Source of the DNA: an uncultured Flavobacterium sp.
Lineage (GTDB): Bacteria > Bacteroidota > Bacteroidia > Flavobacteriales > Flavobacteriaceae
NCBI RefSeq assembly: GCF_946478785.1
Contig: NZ_CAMLDD010000013.1
Coordinates: 62,001-126,000 of the forward strand
Direction: 5' to 3'
DNA length: 64,000 bases
A program made the position numbers and the translations under genes. This document shows, one piece after another, positions 20,169 to 29,527 of the stretch. Each line of letters starts with the position of its first letter. Position 1 is the first letter of the stretch. Under the pieces are notes generated by a model. The model had not been told where the DNA came from. It worked only from the letters and a program-made list of their open reading frames with translations, and ran no database searches.

Positions 20169-21722
20169 TTAATAATGAAAATGTTTACTTTCTTCTATGA
20201 AAGGATTTCTTTTTGCCAACAAAGGAGATTTACTCAATGCAGTAAACACTGTGAAAATAAATAAACCTAAGAAGAAAAGAATAGATGCAATTTCAGAAAC
20301 TCCAATAAACCATCTGTCACCAACTGTACCTGGCATAATCATATTAAAGAAATCAACATAGTGACCTAATAAGATTACAGTTCCAGCCATTACAATAACC
20401 CAGTTAAGACGTTTGAAATCTGTATTGATTAATATCAATAACGGAAAAACAAAGTTCATAACCACAGCACCAAAGAAAGGCAAGTTGTATAATTGAATTC
20501 TTGTTACGAAATAAGTAACCTCTTCAGGTATATTTGCGTACCAAATCAACATAAATTGAGAAAACCACAAATACGTCCAGAAAATACTAATACCAAACAT
20601 AAATTTAGCCAAATCGTGAATATGGCTTGTATTCACATATTCTAGATATCCTTTAGATTTTAAATAAATAGTAACTAATGCGATTGTAGTAATACCACTT
20701 ACAAAGAAAGAAGCAAATACATACCATCCAAATAAAGTACTGAACCAGTGAGGATCAAATGACATAATCCAATCCCAAGACATAATAGACTCAGAAACAA
20801 TAAAGAAAACTAAGAATCCAGCTGATAATTTAAAATTCTTTTTGTAGAAAAAATCATCATTAGCTTCGTCTTGAGCTAAACAATTTTTTCTAGAATAATG
20901 ACGGTATAAGTTCCATCCTAATAAAAACACACCTGCTCTAACAATCCAAAAAGGAAAATTCAAATATCCAGCTTTACCGGCAATAATCGCATCGTAATTA
21001 GCGTGAGTTGGATCAGTAACACCTTCTCCTAACCAAACAAATATGTGATTAAGATGTAATCCACAAAGAACTAAAATAATAAAGAAAATTATAGAACCTG
21101 CAGGCAAATAAGCCGTAATTCCTTGCATAACTCTAAACAATACCGGAGACCAACCTGCCTGGGCAACTTGTTGAATAGCATAAAATGCTAAAACTCCCAT
21201 AGAAAGCAACAAGAAGAAAATACAAGCAACATACAAAGCAGACCATGGTTTGTTTTGCAATTGGTGCAAAACATGTTTAGCATGTGCCTTAGGATCATGC
21301 TCTTCGTGTGAAACTTTTGCATGCTTCTCTGCTTTTACCTCATTACCTGCAACAACGTTAGTTTCGTGAGCTTCTTCAGCTTTCACTTCATGAGCAGCTT
21401 CTGTACTTGCAACAACTGAATCATTATTTGCAACAAGTGAGTCTGTAGTTACTGCAATTTCAGCATGTGTATCTTTAGCCTCTTCATGATGAACAGTTTG
21501 AGGCTTTTCTTCATGATGGCTTGCTTCAGCAGATGACTCTTCATGATGTGCTGCAGCAGCTTCACCATGTCCTCCACCGTGTTCAGATGCTTCTTTTGCA
21601 AGAAGAGTTTCTACCTCTTCAATATTTTTAGGAGCTTTTAAAAAACCATATCCAATCCCTAATATACCAACGGCCATCAGAATGAAAGAAAACGTTTTTA
21701 ATTTACTTGAAAATGTGTACAT
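20169..21722 (-). CDS. actF: Alternative complex III subunit ActF (membrane quinol:cytochrome c oxidoreductase subunit)
   Basis: About 517 aa from the ATG at 21722 (MYTFSSKLKTFSF). A start at 21749 is also open, but its extra residues look non-native. ActF is a multi-helix membrane subunit of alternative complex III, related to ActC/NrfD, which oxidises menaquinol and passes electrons to cytochrome c. After the first helix there is a long low-complexity segment (about residues 45-155) rich in His, Glu and Ala, such as EHGGGHGEAAAAHHEESS. Around ten hydrophobic helices follow, with segments like FLVFFIVSESIMSWDWIMS. It sits between actE and the oxidase subunit II gene. Confidence 0.93.
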   Translation of the reverse strand: MYTFSSKLKTFSFILMAVGILGIGYGFLKAPKNIEEVETLLAKEASEHGGGHGEAAAAHHEESSAEASHHEEKPQTVHHEEAKDTHAEIAVTTDSLVANNDSVVASTEAAHEVKAEEAHETNVVAGNEVKAEKHAKVSHEEHDPKAHAKHVLHQLQNKPWSALYVACIFFLLLSMGVLAFYAIQQVAQAGWSPVLFRVMQGITAYLPAGSIIFFIILVLCGLHLNHIFVWLGEGVTDPTHANYDAIIAGKAGYLNFPFWIVRAGVFLLGWNLYRHYSRKNCLAQDEANDDFFYKKNFKLSAGFLVFFIVSESIMSWDWIMSFDPHWFSTLFGWYVFASFFVSGITTIALVTIYLKSKGYLEYVNTSHIHDLAKFMFGISIFWTYLWFSQFMLIWYANIPEEVTYFVTRIQLYNLPFFGAVVMNFVFPLLILINTDFKRLNWVIVMAGTVILLGHYVDFFNMIMPGTVGDRWFIGVSEIASILFFLGLFIFTVFTALSKSPLLAKRNPFIEESKHFHY

Positions 21723-21749
21723 ATCTATTACGATCAGTTTGTTCAACAA

Positions 21750-22295
21750 TTATAATTGGCTTTTTAGTTTTAGAACATAGTCAGCAACTAACCAACGTTC
21801 GTGGGCACTTAATTGATTTGCATGTGAACCCATTGCATTTAAACCATAAGTTTCAACATGAAAGATACTTCCTTCAGTGATTTCTCTGTCTTTATAGCTA
21901 GGCACTCCAAGAAATTTTTCTCTTTCAACCAATTTACCTTTACCGTTTCCAGTCGCACCATGGCAACTCATACAATAAATTTCGAAAAGTTCTTTTCCTT
22001 TTTCAGAACTTTTGTCTTCTTCGCTCAAAGGTGATTTTAAATTAGCCTTAGCCAATTCATAACCAGCAGTTGTATTTGGGTATTCATAAGGCTCAAAACC
22101 CCTATTAATAGTTCCTTCTACAGGAAGTTGTCCTTCTTTTCCTCCTTTAAACACAGAAGCTTCAGAATATGTTTCATATCCTACAGACTCATACATATTA
22201 GGGAAATACTGATAGTTTGGTGCCGAATCATTGTGGCAAGATGAAACTAAAATAGTTATACCAATTAAAAGTGTTATTTTATATATCCTTTTCAT
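21750..22295 (-). CDS. actE: Alternative complex III monohaem cytochrome c ActE
   Basis: 181 aa lipoprotein: signal MKRIYKITLLIGITILVSSC with a lipobox cysteine at residue 20. One haem c site, YCMSCHGATGNGKGKL near residue 107, and a candidate axial methionine in GLNAMGSHANQLSAHERW. ActE is a periplasm-facing monohaem cytochrome of alternative complex III that hands electrons on towards cytochrome c or the oxidase. It lies 7 bp after actD and directly abuts actF. Confidence 0.94.
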   Translation of the reverse strand: MKRIYKITLLIGITILVSSCHNDSAPNYQYFPNMYESVGYETYSEASVFKGGKEGQLPVEGTINRGFEPYEYPNTTAGYELAKANLKSPLSEEDKSSEKGKELFEIYCMSCHGATGNGKGKLVEREKFLGVPSYKDREITEGSIFHVETYGLNAMGSHANQLSAHERWLVADYVLKLKSQL

Positions 22296-22302
22296 AGCTC
22301 AA

Positions 22303-22827
22303 TTAATTCTTTTCAATTACTTTAACTTCAACAGCTCCTGTACCTTCGAAAAAAGAAACAAGTTCTGCTTCGTTATCGTTTACAGCAACTTCCATTAAAA
22401 AATGGTCATCTGTTGTTCTTACATCAGGATTTTCAGCTTGTTTAAATGGCCATAACCTACTTCTCATATAAAAAGTGATTACCATTAAGTGGGCAGCAAA
22501 AAATACTGTCATCTCAAACATAATAGGTACAAAAGCCGGCATATTCTGAATGTAGCTAAAACTTGGTTTTCCACCAATATCCTGAGGCCAGTCATGAATC
22601 ATAATATAACTCATCATTGTTGTTGCAACAGAAATACCAACACATCCGTATAAGAAAGCACAAATTGCTAATCTTGTTGGTGCTAGACCCATTGCTTTAT
22701 CCAATCCGTGAACTGGGAATGGAGTAAAAACCTCTTCAATATGATGATGTGCAGCTCTGGTTTTTTTTACTGCATCCATCAAAATATCATCGTCATTATA
22801 AATGGCGTATATTACTTTATTACTCAT
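22303..22827 (-). CDS. actD: Alternative complex III subunit ActD (DUF3341)
   Basis: 174 aa with two membrane helices (about 55-80 and 100-125, containing AICAFLYGCVGISVATTMM and PIMFEMTVFFAAHLMV). The N-terminus, AIYNDDDILMDAVKKTRAAH, is a typical DUF3341 start. ActD is a small membrane subunit without cofactors that is conserved in act operons; its exact role is not established. It overlaps actC by 8 bp, consistent with coupled translation. Confidence 0.93.
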   Translation of the reverse strand: MSNKVIYAIYNDDDILMDAVKKTRAAHHHIEEVFTPFPVHGLDKAMGLAPTRLAICAFLYGCVGISVATTMMSYIMIHDWPQDIGGKPSFSYIQNMPAFVPIMFEMTVFFAAHLMVITFYMRSRLWPFKQAENPDVRTTDDHFLMEVAVNDNEAELVSFFEGTGAVEVKVIEKN

Positions 22828-24223
22828 GGTGTGAATCTTTATTTGCTGCTCTTTCTCTAATATAATTATCTCCTGTTCCTTTCAAAATTGTTTTAACCTC
22901 CGCCTGAGCAATCACAGGAAACGTTCTTGAGTATAATAAAAACAATACGAAGAAGAAACCAATTGTTCCGATGAAAATTCCAATATCAACAAATGTCGGT
23001 GAGAACATTGTCCAAGAAGATGGAAGATAATCTCTATGTAAAGAAGTAACTATAATTACGAATCTTTCAAACCACATTCCGATGTTTACTACAATCGAAA
23101 TTATAAATGAAAACATGATACTTGTTCTTAATTTTTTGAACCACATAAATTGTGGAGAGAAAACGTTACAAGTCATCATTGCCCAATATGCCCACCAATA
23201 AGGCCCTGTAGCTCTGTTTAAGAACGCATATTGCTCATACTCTACGCCTGAATACCATGCTACAAACAACTCTGTGATGTAAGCTACACCAACAATGGAT
23301 CCGGTGATCATGATAATGATGTTCATCAATTCGATATGTTGTAATGTAATATATGCTTCAAGATTAGAAACTTTTCTCATGACAATCAACAATGTATTTA
23401 CCATTGCAAATCCAGAGAATACCGCTCCAGCAACGAAGTAGGGAGGGAAAATTGTGGTATGCCATCCTGGAATTACAGAAGTAGCAAAGTCCATCGATAC
23501 GATTGTGTGTACAGAAAGTACAAGAGGGGTTGCTAAACCAGCTAATACTAAAGATACTTCTTCAAAACGTTGCCAGTCTTTCGCTCTACCACTCCATCCA
23601 AAACTCAAGATAGAATAAACTCTTTTATTAAAAGGTGTTATCGCTCTGTCACGTAACATTGCAAAGTCAGGCAACAAACCAGTCCACCAAAAAACCAATG
23701 ATACTGAAAGGTATGTTGAAATTGCAAACACGTCCCAAAGTAATGGCGAGTTAAAGTTTACCCATAAAGATCCAAATTGATTTGGAATAGGTAATACCCA
23801 GTATGCCAACCATGGACGTCCCATGTGAATAATTGGAAATAAACCTGCCTGAACTACTGAGAAGATAGTCATTGCTTCAGCAGAACGGTTAATAGCCATT
23901 CTCCAACGTTGACGGAAAAGTAATAATACCGCAGAAATTAATGTTCCGGCGTGACCAATACCAACCCACCAAACGAAGTTCGTAATATCCCAGGCCCAAC
24001 CAACTGTTTTATTTAATCCCCATGTTCCGATACCGGTAGATACGGTGTAAATTATACAACCTAACCCCCAAAGGAAGGCTATTAATGCGATTGAAAATAC
24101 AATCCACCATTGTTTGTTTGCAGGTCCTTCAACAGGTGCAGCTACATCTACAGTTACATCGTGATAAGATTTATCACCTATAACTAAAGGTTTTCTAATG
24201 GGTGCTTCGTAGTGAGACGACAT
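22820..24223 (-). CDS. actC: Alternative complex III membrane subunit ActC (NrfD family)
   Basis: 467 aa with about ten membrane helices, NrfD/PsrC-type quinol-interacting subunit. Characteristic segments are WAWDITNFVWWVGIGHAGTL, RAITPFNKRVYSIL, SMDFATSVIPGWHTTIFPPY and YSGVEYEQYAFLNRATGPY. It forms the menaquinol oxidation module with ActB. It starts 33 bp after actB and overlaps actD. Confidence 0.95.
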   Translation of the reverse strand: MSSHYEAPIRKPLVIGDKSYHDVTVDVAAPVEGPANKQWWIVFSIALIAFLWGLGCIIYTVSTGIGTWGLNKTVGWAWDITNFVWWVGIGHAGTLISAVLLLFRQRWRMAINRSAEAMTIFSVVQAGLFPIIHMGRPWLAYWVLPIPNQFGSLWVNFNSPLLWDVFAISTYLSVSLVFWWTGLLPDFAMLRDRAITPFNKRVYSILSFGWSGRAKDWQRFEEVSLVLAGLATPLVLSVHTIVSMDFATSVIPGWHTTIFPPYFVAGAVFSGFAMVNTLLIVMRKVSNLEAYITLQHIELMNIIIMITGSIVGVAYITELFVAWYSGVEYEQYAFLNRATGPYWWAYWAMMTCNVFSPQFMWFKKLRTSIMFSFIISIVVNIGMWFERFVIIVTSLHRDYLPSSWTMFSPTFVDIGIFIGTIGFFFVLFLLYSRTFPVIAQAEVKTILKGTGDNYIRERAANKDSHHE

Positions 24224-24256
24224 AATCCTTTATATTGTTTCTTATTAATAATTTTA

Positions 24257-27200
24257 CTAAGTATTTCTAACTTTTACGTGATAGAAAACATTTGGTTTTG
24301 TACCGACATGCTCTAATAAATGATACATTCTCTCGCTTTCTGCCAATTTAGCAACTTCGCTTTCTTTCTCATTTACATCTCCAAAAATTAAGGCTCCTGA
24401 AGTACACGCAGCTGCACATGCAGTAGCATTTTTAAATTCATCTTTAGCCACTTCACGGCCTTGACGTTTTGCCTCAAGGATTATAGCTTGTGTATTTTGG
24501 ATACAGAATGAGCATTTTTCCATAACTCCACGAGAACGAACGTTTACGTCTGGATTTAATACCATACGACCTAAATCATCATTCATGTGATAATCGAATT
24601 CACTGTTTTTATTATACAAGAACCAGTTGAAACGACGAACTTTATAAGGACAGTTGTTTGCACAATAACGAGTACCAACACATCTGTTGTATGCCATTTG
24701 GTTTTGACCCTGACGACCGTGAGATGTTGCAGCTACCGGACAAACTGTTTCACATGGTGCGTGATTACAGTGTTGACACATTACCGGCTGGAATGCCACT
24801 TGTGGATTATCTCCAGGTTTTTCCATTTCATTAAATGTAGATAACGAACTAGATAAACCAGCAATATTTTCTTTTCTTTCATTATCACCTTCAAAAGTAC
24901 TTTCAGAAGAATAATACCTGTCAATACGCAACCAGTGCATATCACGGCTTCTTCTTACTTCTGCTTTACCAACAACAGGAACGTTGTTTTCGGCATGACA
25001 AGCAATAACACATGCTCCACAACCTGTACAAGCATTTAAGTCAATAGAAAGATTAAAATGATGTCCTGTAGAACGATCAAATGACTCCCACAAATCAACT
25101 GTTGTCGCTTCAACCTCCTGGTGATCTAAGGACACCATTGGTTGTTCATTCCAGTGTTTTGCATCTTGAGTATTAAAGATCTCCAAAGTAGTTTCCTTAA
25201 TGATATCTCCTCTGCCCATTAATGTTTTCTGCCCTTGAACACAAGCAAACTCATGCTCACCACTTGCCTTAGCAATTGAAACAGACTGAACATTATTAAA
25301 GTTTTTATATAAAGCGTAAGCATTTAAACCTACCTGCATTTCTTCTTTTAAAGCCGCTTTACGACCATAACCAACTGCTAAACCAACAGTACCAACTGCT
25401 TGTCCTGGCTGTACTATTACCGGAACATTTTCTAATTTAGAACCATCAGCAGCAGTAATGGTAGCATAACTTCCGTTTAAACCTCCGTTAGCAACAATTT
25501 CATTTGATAATCCAAGTTTTTTAGCATCTGAATTAGAAACTGTAACATAATTATCCCAGGAAACTCTTGTAATTGGATCCGGAAATTCCTGCAACCAAGG
25601 ATTGTTTGCCTGTTGTCCGTCTCCCATACCTGTTTTAGTATACAATACTAATTCGAAATCTCCTGCAGATTTTGATTTTGAAACTGCATTAGCAGCAGCT
25701 GCATAATCAAAAGAACCAGCAGATAAAGCAGTAGAACCAATTACAAAAACACCATCATGAAGAACTTTGTTCCAAGAAGAACCTGCAACCACACTTGCTG
25801 AATTAACTTTAAGGTAATCGTAGAAACTTCCAGAAACTCCTGTTAACGACAATAAAACGTCTTGAAATTGTTTTGTATTGAATATAGGACGGATAGTAGG
25901 CTGAGTTAAACTATAAGTTCCTTTAGTAATTTCAACATCTCCCCAAGATTCTAAATAATGAGGTGCAGGAGCAGCAATTGTGGTAATAGATGCCGTTTCA
26001 TCTTCTTTTAAAGAAAAAGCAACTGACGTTTTTACCTTTTTTAATCCTGAAACAAAAGAAGCTGAATCAGGTAATGTATAAACAGGATTGATTCCACTCA
26101 TGATTAAAGTATGAACACTTCCTGCATTCATATCTTTTATTAATTGAGATACAACCGCATTAGAACCTTTTCTAATTTGTCTTGTACCAGCTGTATTAAA
26201 AGCTTCACTAACCAATCTCTGATTGATAGCTAAAACTAATAATTGAGCATTTTTATCTTCAATTCCAGATACTAAAACCCCCTTTGATCCAGCAGCTTTT
26301 AATTGTTGTGCAGCCTTAACAACCTCTGCTTTATAAGCTCCCTCTAATGAAACAGGAACTGAAGCACCAACAACAATATTATATATTTGAACTAAAGCTT
26401 GTTTTTGATCAGCGGTAGTCATTGGAACACGCTTATCAGCAGCAGCTCCTGATAATGTCATATTTGATTCAAACTGAAAATGACGAGACATTTTCCCATT
26501 TTGAGGAATACGCCCCTGAGCATATCCAGCATCGTATCCGCCACCTTGCCAGTCTCCTAAGAAATCAGCACCAACAGATACAATTAATGAAGCTTTTGAA
26601 AAATCATAATCAACCAAAGCTCTTTCCCCATAAACTGTTTCAAATGCATCTAATGCTTCAGATGAAGAAACTGCATCATAAACAACATGTTTTGCATTTG
26701 GATTTTTAGCTATAAATTCACCTATCAATTTTTCAGTAGATGGGCTCGCTAAAGTATTTGTCAACAATACTACTTGTCCTCCTTTTGCATTCGCATCTGC
26801 CAGACTTGATTTAATTTTCAAATCAACTGCAGACCAGTTGCTATTTTTTCCATCCAATTTAGGCTCTTTCAAACGCATACTATCATATAAAGATAAGATA
26901 GAGGCATGAATTCTAGCATTGGCTGAAAACTTAGCTCCAGAAATAGTATTGTTCTCAATTTTAATTGGACGACCCTCACGAGTTTTTACTAATAAATTAG
27001 CAAAATCAAAACCATCAAAAACAGTTGTTGCGTAATAATCTGCAACACCAGGAATGATTTGTTCCGGTTGTAAAACATAAGGTATCGATTTGTGAACAGG
27101 ACCTTCGCAGGCAGCAAGCGTAACAGCTGCAGTACTAAATCCTACGTACTTTAAAAAGTCACGACGTGAAGTTCCAGATGAAGCTAAAGCATCTGCGTTT

Positions 27201-27316
27201 CCTAAAAACTCATCAGTAGGAATCTCTTCAACAAATTCGTTATTTCTAAGCGCCTCAACAATAGAACTATTTTCTAGTTCTTCAACACTTTTCCAGTATT
27301 TTTTGTTTGATGACAT
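24257..27316 (-). CDS. actB: Alternative complex III iron-sulfur/molybdopterin-like subunit ActB
   Basis: 1,019 aa. Residues about 49-70 (TSRRDFLKYVGFSTAAVTLA followed by AC) are a twin-arginine-type signal that ends at a cysteine. The middle (about 80-720) resembles the molybdopterin oxidoreductase fold, which in ActB is known to lack the cofactor. The C-terminal 270 residues are a four-cluster ferredoxin module: CTGCGACVIACHAENNVPVV, CQHCNHAPCETVCPVAATS, CVGTRYCANNCPYKVRRFNW and CSFCIQNTQ with CAAACTSGALIFGD. The subunit relays electrons from quinol towards the cytochromes. It is 32 bp after actA and 33 bp before actC. Confidence 0.95.
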   Translation of the reverse strand: MSSNKKYWKSVEELENSSIVEALRNNEFVEEIPTDEFLGNADALASSGTSRRDFLKYVGFSTAAVTLAACEGPVHKSIPYVLQPEQIIPGVADYYATTVFDGFDFANLLVKTREGRPIKIENNTISGAKFSANARIHASILSLYDSMRLKEPKLDGKNSNWSAVDLKIKSSLADANAKGGQVVLLTNTLASPSTEKLIGEFIAKNPNAKHVVYDAVSSSEALDAFETVYGERALVDYDFSKASLIVSVGADFLGDWQGGGYDAGYAQGRIPQNGKMSRHFQFESNMTLSGAAADKRVPMTTADQKQALVQIYNIVVGASVPVSLEGAYKAEVVKAAQQLKAAGSKGVLVSGIEDKNAQLLVLAINQRLVSEAFNTAGTRQIRKGSNAVVSQLIKDMNAGSVHTLIMSGINPVYTLPDSASFVSGLKKVKTSVAFSLKEDETASITTIAAPAPHYLESWGDVEITKGTYSLTQPTIRPIFNTKQFQDVLLSLTGVSGSFYDYLKVNSASVVAGSSWNKVLHDGVFVIGSTALSAGSFDYAAAANAVSKSKSAGDFELVLYTKTGMGDGQQANNPWLQEFPDPITRVSWDNYVTVSNSDAKKLGLSNEIVANGGLNGSYATITAADGSKLENVPVIVQPGQAVGTVGLAVGYGRKAALKEEMQVGLNAYALYKNFNNVQSVSIAKASGEHEFACVQGQKTLMGRGDIIKETTLEIFNTQDAKHWNEQPMVSLDHQEVEATTVDLWESFDRSTGHHFNLSIDLNACTGCGACVIACHAENNVPVVGKAEVRRSRDMHWLRIDRYYSSESTFEGDNERKENIAGLSSSLSTFNEMEKPGDNPQVAFQPVMCQHCNHAPCETVCPVAATSHGRQGQNQMAYNRCVGTRYCANNCPYKVRRFNWFLYNKNSEFDYHMNDDLGRMVLNPDVNVRSRGVMEKCSFCIQNTQAIILEAKRQGREVAKDEFKNATACAAACTSGALIFGDVNEKESEVAKLAESERMYHLLEHVGTKPNVFYHVKVRNT

Positions 27317-27348
27317 TGTATATAAATATTAAAATCTTAATAATTCGA

Positions 27349-28683
27349 TTAATAGTGGCATTTACCGCATTCTAAACCTCCCATTTGCGCTGCAGTCAAT
27401 TTCTCTACACCATATTTTTTAGAAAGTTCAGCATGAATTTTATCATAATATGCATTTCCTTCCATCTTAACATCAGTTTTTCTATGGCAATCAACACACC
27501 ACCCCATTGTTAATTTAGAATATTGTTTCATGATTTCAAATTCCTGTACCGGTCCGTGACAAGTCTGACATTCAACACCAGCAACAGAAACGTGTTGTGA
27601 GTGATTGAAATATACGAAATCAGGTAGATTGTGAATACGAACCCATTTTACAGGTTTAGTTTTTCCAGTATACTCTTGTTTAGTTTTATCCCAACCAACA
27701 GCATCGTATAACTTTTGAATTTCACCATCATAAAATGCTTTACTATACTCAGCAGTAGCTGTAGTTTCAGCAACTTCAGAAATATTCTTATGACAGTTCA
27801 TACAAACATTCAATGAAGGAATACCAGCATTTTTGCTAACACGCGCCGCAGAGTGACAATATTTACAATTGATTTCGTTATCACCAGCGTGAATTTTGTG
27901 TGAATAGTGAATTGGCTGAATTGGGGCGTAATCCTGATCTACACCAACCTGCATGAAAAATCCATACACAAAATAACCACTTGCTAAAAGTAAGAATATA
28001 GAAGTAACTAATACTAAAAATTGATTTCTTGCAAAAGCTTTCCAAATAGGAGTTTTTGATTCTTTTGGAGCAACCACAATACCATTATTAGCAGCAACTT
28101 TAGTCAATACTTTGTTTACCATGAACAACATCACAACTAAAATAGCCATGACAAGAGCAAGAGCACCTAAAATAATGTTATTAGAAATCCCACCACCATC
28201 AACATTGCTGCCAGGAGGAGTAGCCGCACCACCAGCAGGAGGAGTAGCCTCAGCTTTTACTTCAGAAGTATAAGCAATAATATTGTCAATATCTCCATCA
28301 GATAATTGAGGAAAAGGAGTCATTACAGACCTATTATTTTCTTCAAAAAGTTTTACTGCAACAGGATCACCTGACTTAATCATATCAGAACTGTTACGCA
28401 CCCATTTATAAAGCCAGGCTTTATCATGTTTACCAGCAACTCCTCGTAAAGCAGGACCTGTTGACTTAGCGTCTAATTTGTGACATGCAGCGCAATTTGC
28501 ATTAAAAAGTTCCTTACCCTTTACCGGATCACCATCTGTAGTTGCAGCCGGAGCAGCAGCTTCAGGCGCTGCAGGAGCAGCAACAGCATCTTGAGCAAAT
28601 GACGTTAGGGAGAAAATCATCGTTAGCGATAAGCTAATCAGCAATTTTCTTGAGATCGAATTATGGTTACCCACCTTTTTCAT
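27349..28683 (-). CDS. actA: Alternative complex III multihaem cytochrome c ActA, with an added N-terminal monohaem domain
   Basis: 444 aa and six CXXCH haem sites. After a signal peptide (LISLSLTMIFSLTSFAQ) comes an Ala/Pro linker and a monohaem cytochrome domain with NCAACHKLD near residue 64. Two hydrophobic segments (about 170-195 and 218-243) follow. The C-terminal part has five sites: CKYCHS, CMNCHK, CQTCHG, CVDCHR and CGKCHY, the classic pentahaem ActA pattern. The first gene of the operon, it is driven by the promoter at 28769-28799. The extra N-terminal cytochrome resembles the small c domains that serve as electron shuttles and may be a fused electron acceptor. Confidence 0.93.
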   Translation of the reverse strand: MKKVGNHNSISRKLLISLSLTMIFSLTSFAQDAVAAPAAPEAAAPAATTDGDPVKGKELFNANCAACHKLDAKSTGPALRGVAGKHDKAWLYKWVRNSSDMIKSGDPVAVKLFEENNRSVMTPFPQLSDGDIDNIIAYTSEVKAEATPPAGGAATPPGSNVDGGGISNNIILGALALVMAILVVMLFMVNKVLTKVAANNGIVVAPKESKTPIWKAFARNQFLVLVTSIFLLLASGYFVYGFFMQVGVDQDYAPIQPIHYSHKIHAGDNEINCKYCHSAARVSKNAGIPSLNVCMNCHKNISEVAETTATAEYSKAFYDGEIQKLYDAVGWDKTKQEYTGKTKPVKWVRIHNLPDFVYFNHSQHVSVAGVECQTCHGPVQEFEIMKQYSKLTMGWCVDCHRKTDVKMEGNAYYDKIHAELSKKYGVEKLTAAQMGGLECGKCHY

Positions 28684-28768
28684 ATAGTATAATAATTATC
28701 TACTAATTTTGGTATGATTTTTTCTGTATTAAATAATCAAAAATCGATACCCTCTTTTAAAACTTGCA

Positions 28769-28799
28769 CAAAAATACAATTTAAGTACTATTCTCAAAA
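28769..28799 (-). promoter_or_regulatory. Promoter of the act-cox operon
   Basis: On the minus strand TTTTG (28795-28799) is followed after 18 bp by TATTTTTG (28769-28776), matching the Bacteroidota -33/-7 pattern with good spacing. The leader to the actA ATG is about 80 nt. A divergent -7 box for the SPOR gene lies about 100 bp away. Confidence 0.6.
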
Positions 28800-28874
28800 C
28801 CTTAAAATAGTCATAAATATCAATTTATATCAATTCTAAATAATACGAACGTTTCACATATAAATTTTAAATAC

Positions 28875-28882
28875 TACTTTTG
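28875..28882 (+). promoter_or_regulatory. -7 box TACTTTTG for the SPOR protein gene
   Basis: Exact TAnnTTTG match 18 bp before the ATG at 28901. It overlaps a possible upstream TTG codon, which argues that translation starts at 28901. Confidence 0.55.
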
Positions 28883-28900
28883 CACAAAAACCATCACATT

Positions 28901-29290
28901 ATGAGAATTTTAACCCCTTCGAAAAAGATTTTAGTGTTAATTTCTATGCTAGCTTTAACACATACTATTAATGCTCAAGACCAAAATATTACCTTGACAC
29001 AAGACCCAAAATTTGAACAATTACTGAATGACAAACGTAAAATTAACACGTCAATTAGTACCAACGACACTTACAAAATTCAAATCTTTAGCGGAAAAAG
29101 TGAAGAAGCAAAAAAGACATTATCTAATTTTAAAAGAGAATTTAACCCGATAGACGGCACCATAATATTCAACACTCCAAACTACAAAGTTGTTGTTGGA
29201 AATTTTAAAACAAGAATTGAAGCTGAACGAAATTTGGAGGAAATCAAAAAAAAATACAACAGCGTTTTTCTTCTCAAACCCGGCAGATAG
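28901..29290 (+). CDS. Secreted SPOR domain protein
   Basis: About 129 aa starting at the ATG at 28901. A signal peptide (ILVLISMLALTHTINAQ) is followed by a single SPOR domain (about 55-129) with YKIQIFSGKSEEAKKTL, then NYKVVVGNFKTRIEAERNL and YNSVFLLKPGR. SPOR domains bind denuded glycan strands of peptidoglycan, often at the septum, so this is likely a periplasmic wall-binding protein. It stands alone, divergent from the act operon, and ends at its own terminator. The precise partner is unknown. Confidence 0.88.
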   Translation: MRILTPSKKILVLISMLALTHTINAQDQNITLTQDPKFEQLLNDKRKINTSISTNDTYKIQIFSGKSEEAKKTLSNFKREFNPIDGTIIFNTPNYKVVVGNFKTRIEAERNLEEIKKKYNSVFLLKPGR

Positions 29291-29307
29291 AAATCATTTA
29301 ACAAATC

Positions 29308-29337
29308 AAAAGACTACTGAAAAAGTAGTCTTTTTTT
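29308..29337 (+). terminator. Intrinsic terminator after the SPOR gene
   Basis: AAAGACTAC and GTAGTCTTT arms with a 7-nt loop followed by seven T residues, 18 bp after the stop codon. Confidence 0.88.
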
Positions 29338-29476
29338 ATACCCTCTTTTGAATAAATTGAACAGAAACACCTTGCCATACAAATTGTCTATATTTATCAA
29401 TTTAAACCAATATTTTGACACATATAGATAATTACATTTCTACTTCCCGCCAACAGGACGAAATATAGTAGTTGAT

Positions 29477-29507
29477 ACAAAAAAAGTCCCAACTTTCATT
29501 GGGACTT
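29477..29507 (-). terminator. Intrinsic terminator after infB
   Basis: AAGTCCCAA and TTGGGACTT arms with a 6-nt loop and a T run on the minus strand, 20 bp past the infB stop at 29528. It ends the rimP-nusA-infB operon. Confidence 0.87.
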
Positions 29508-29527
29508 ATAATTTCTAATATTGAATA

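Noticed and set aside
24587..24844. 85-aa open frame on the plus strand inside actB
   Set aside because: Lies antisense to the Fe-S ferredoxin region of actB; its Cys/Thr-rich composition mirrors the real gene and there is no start signal.
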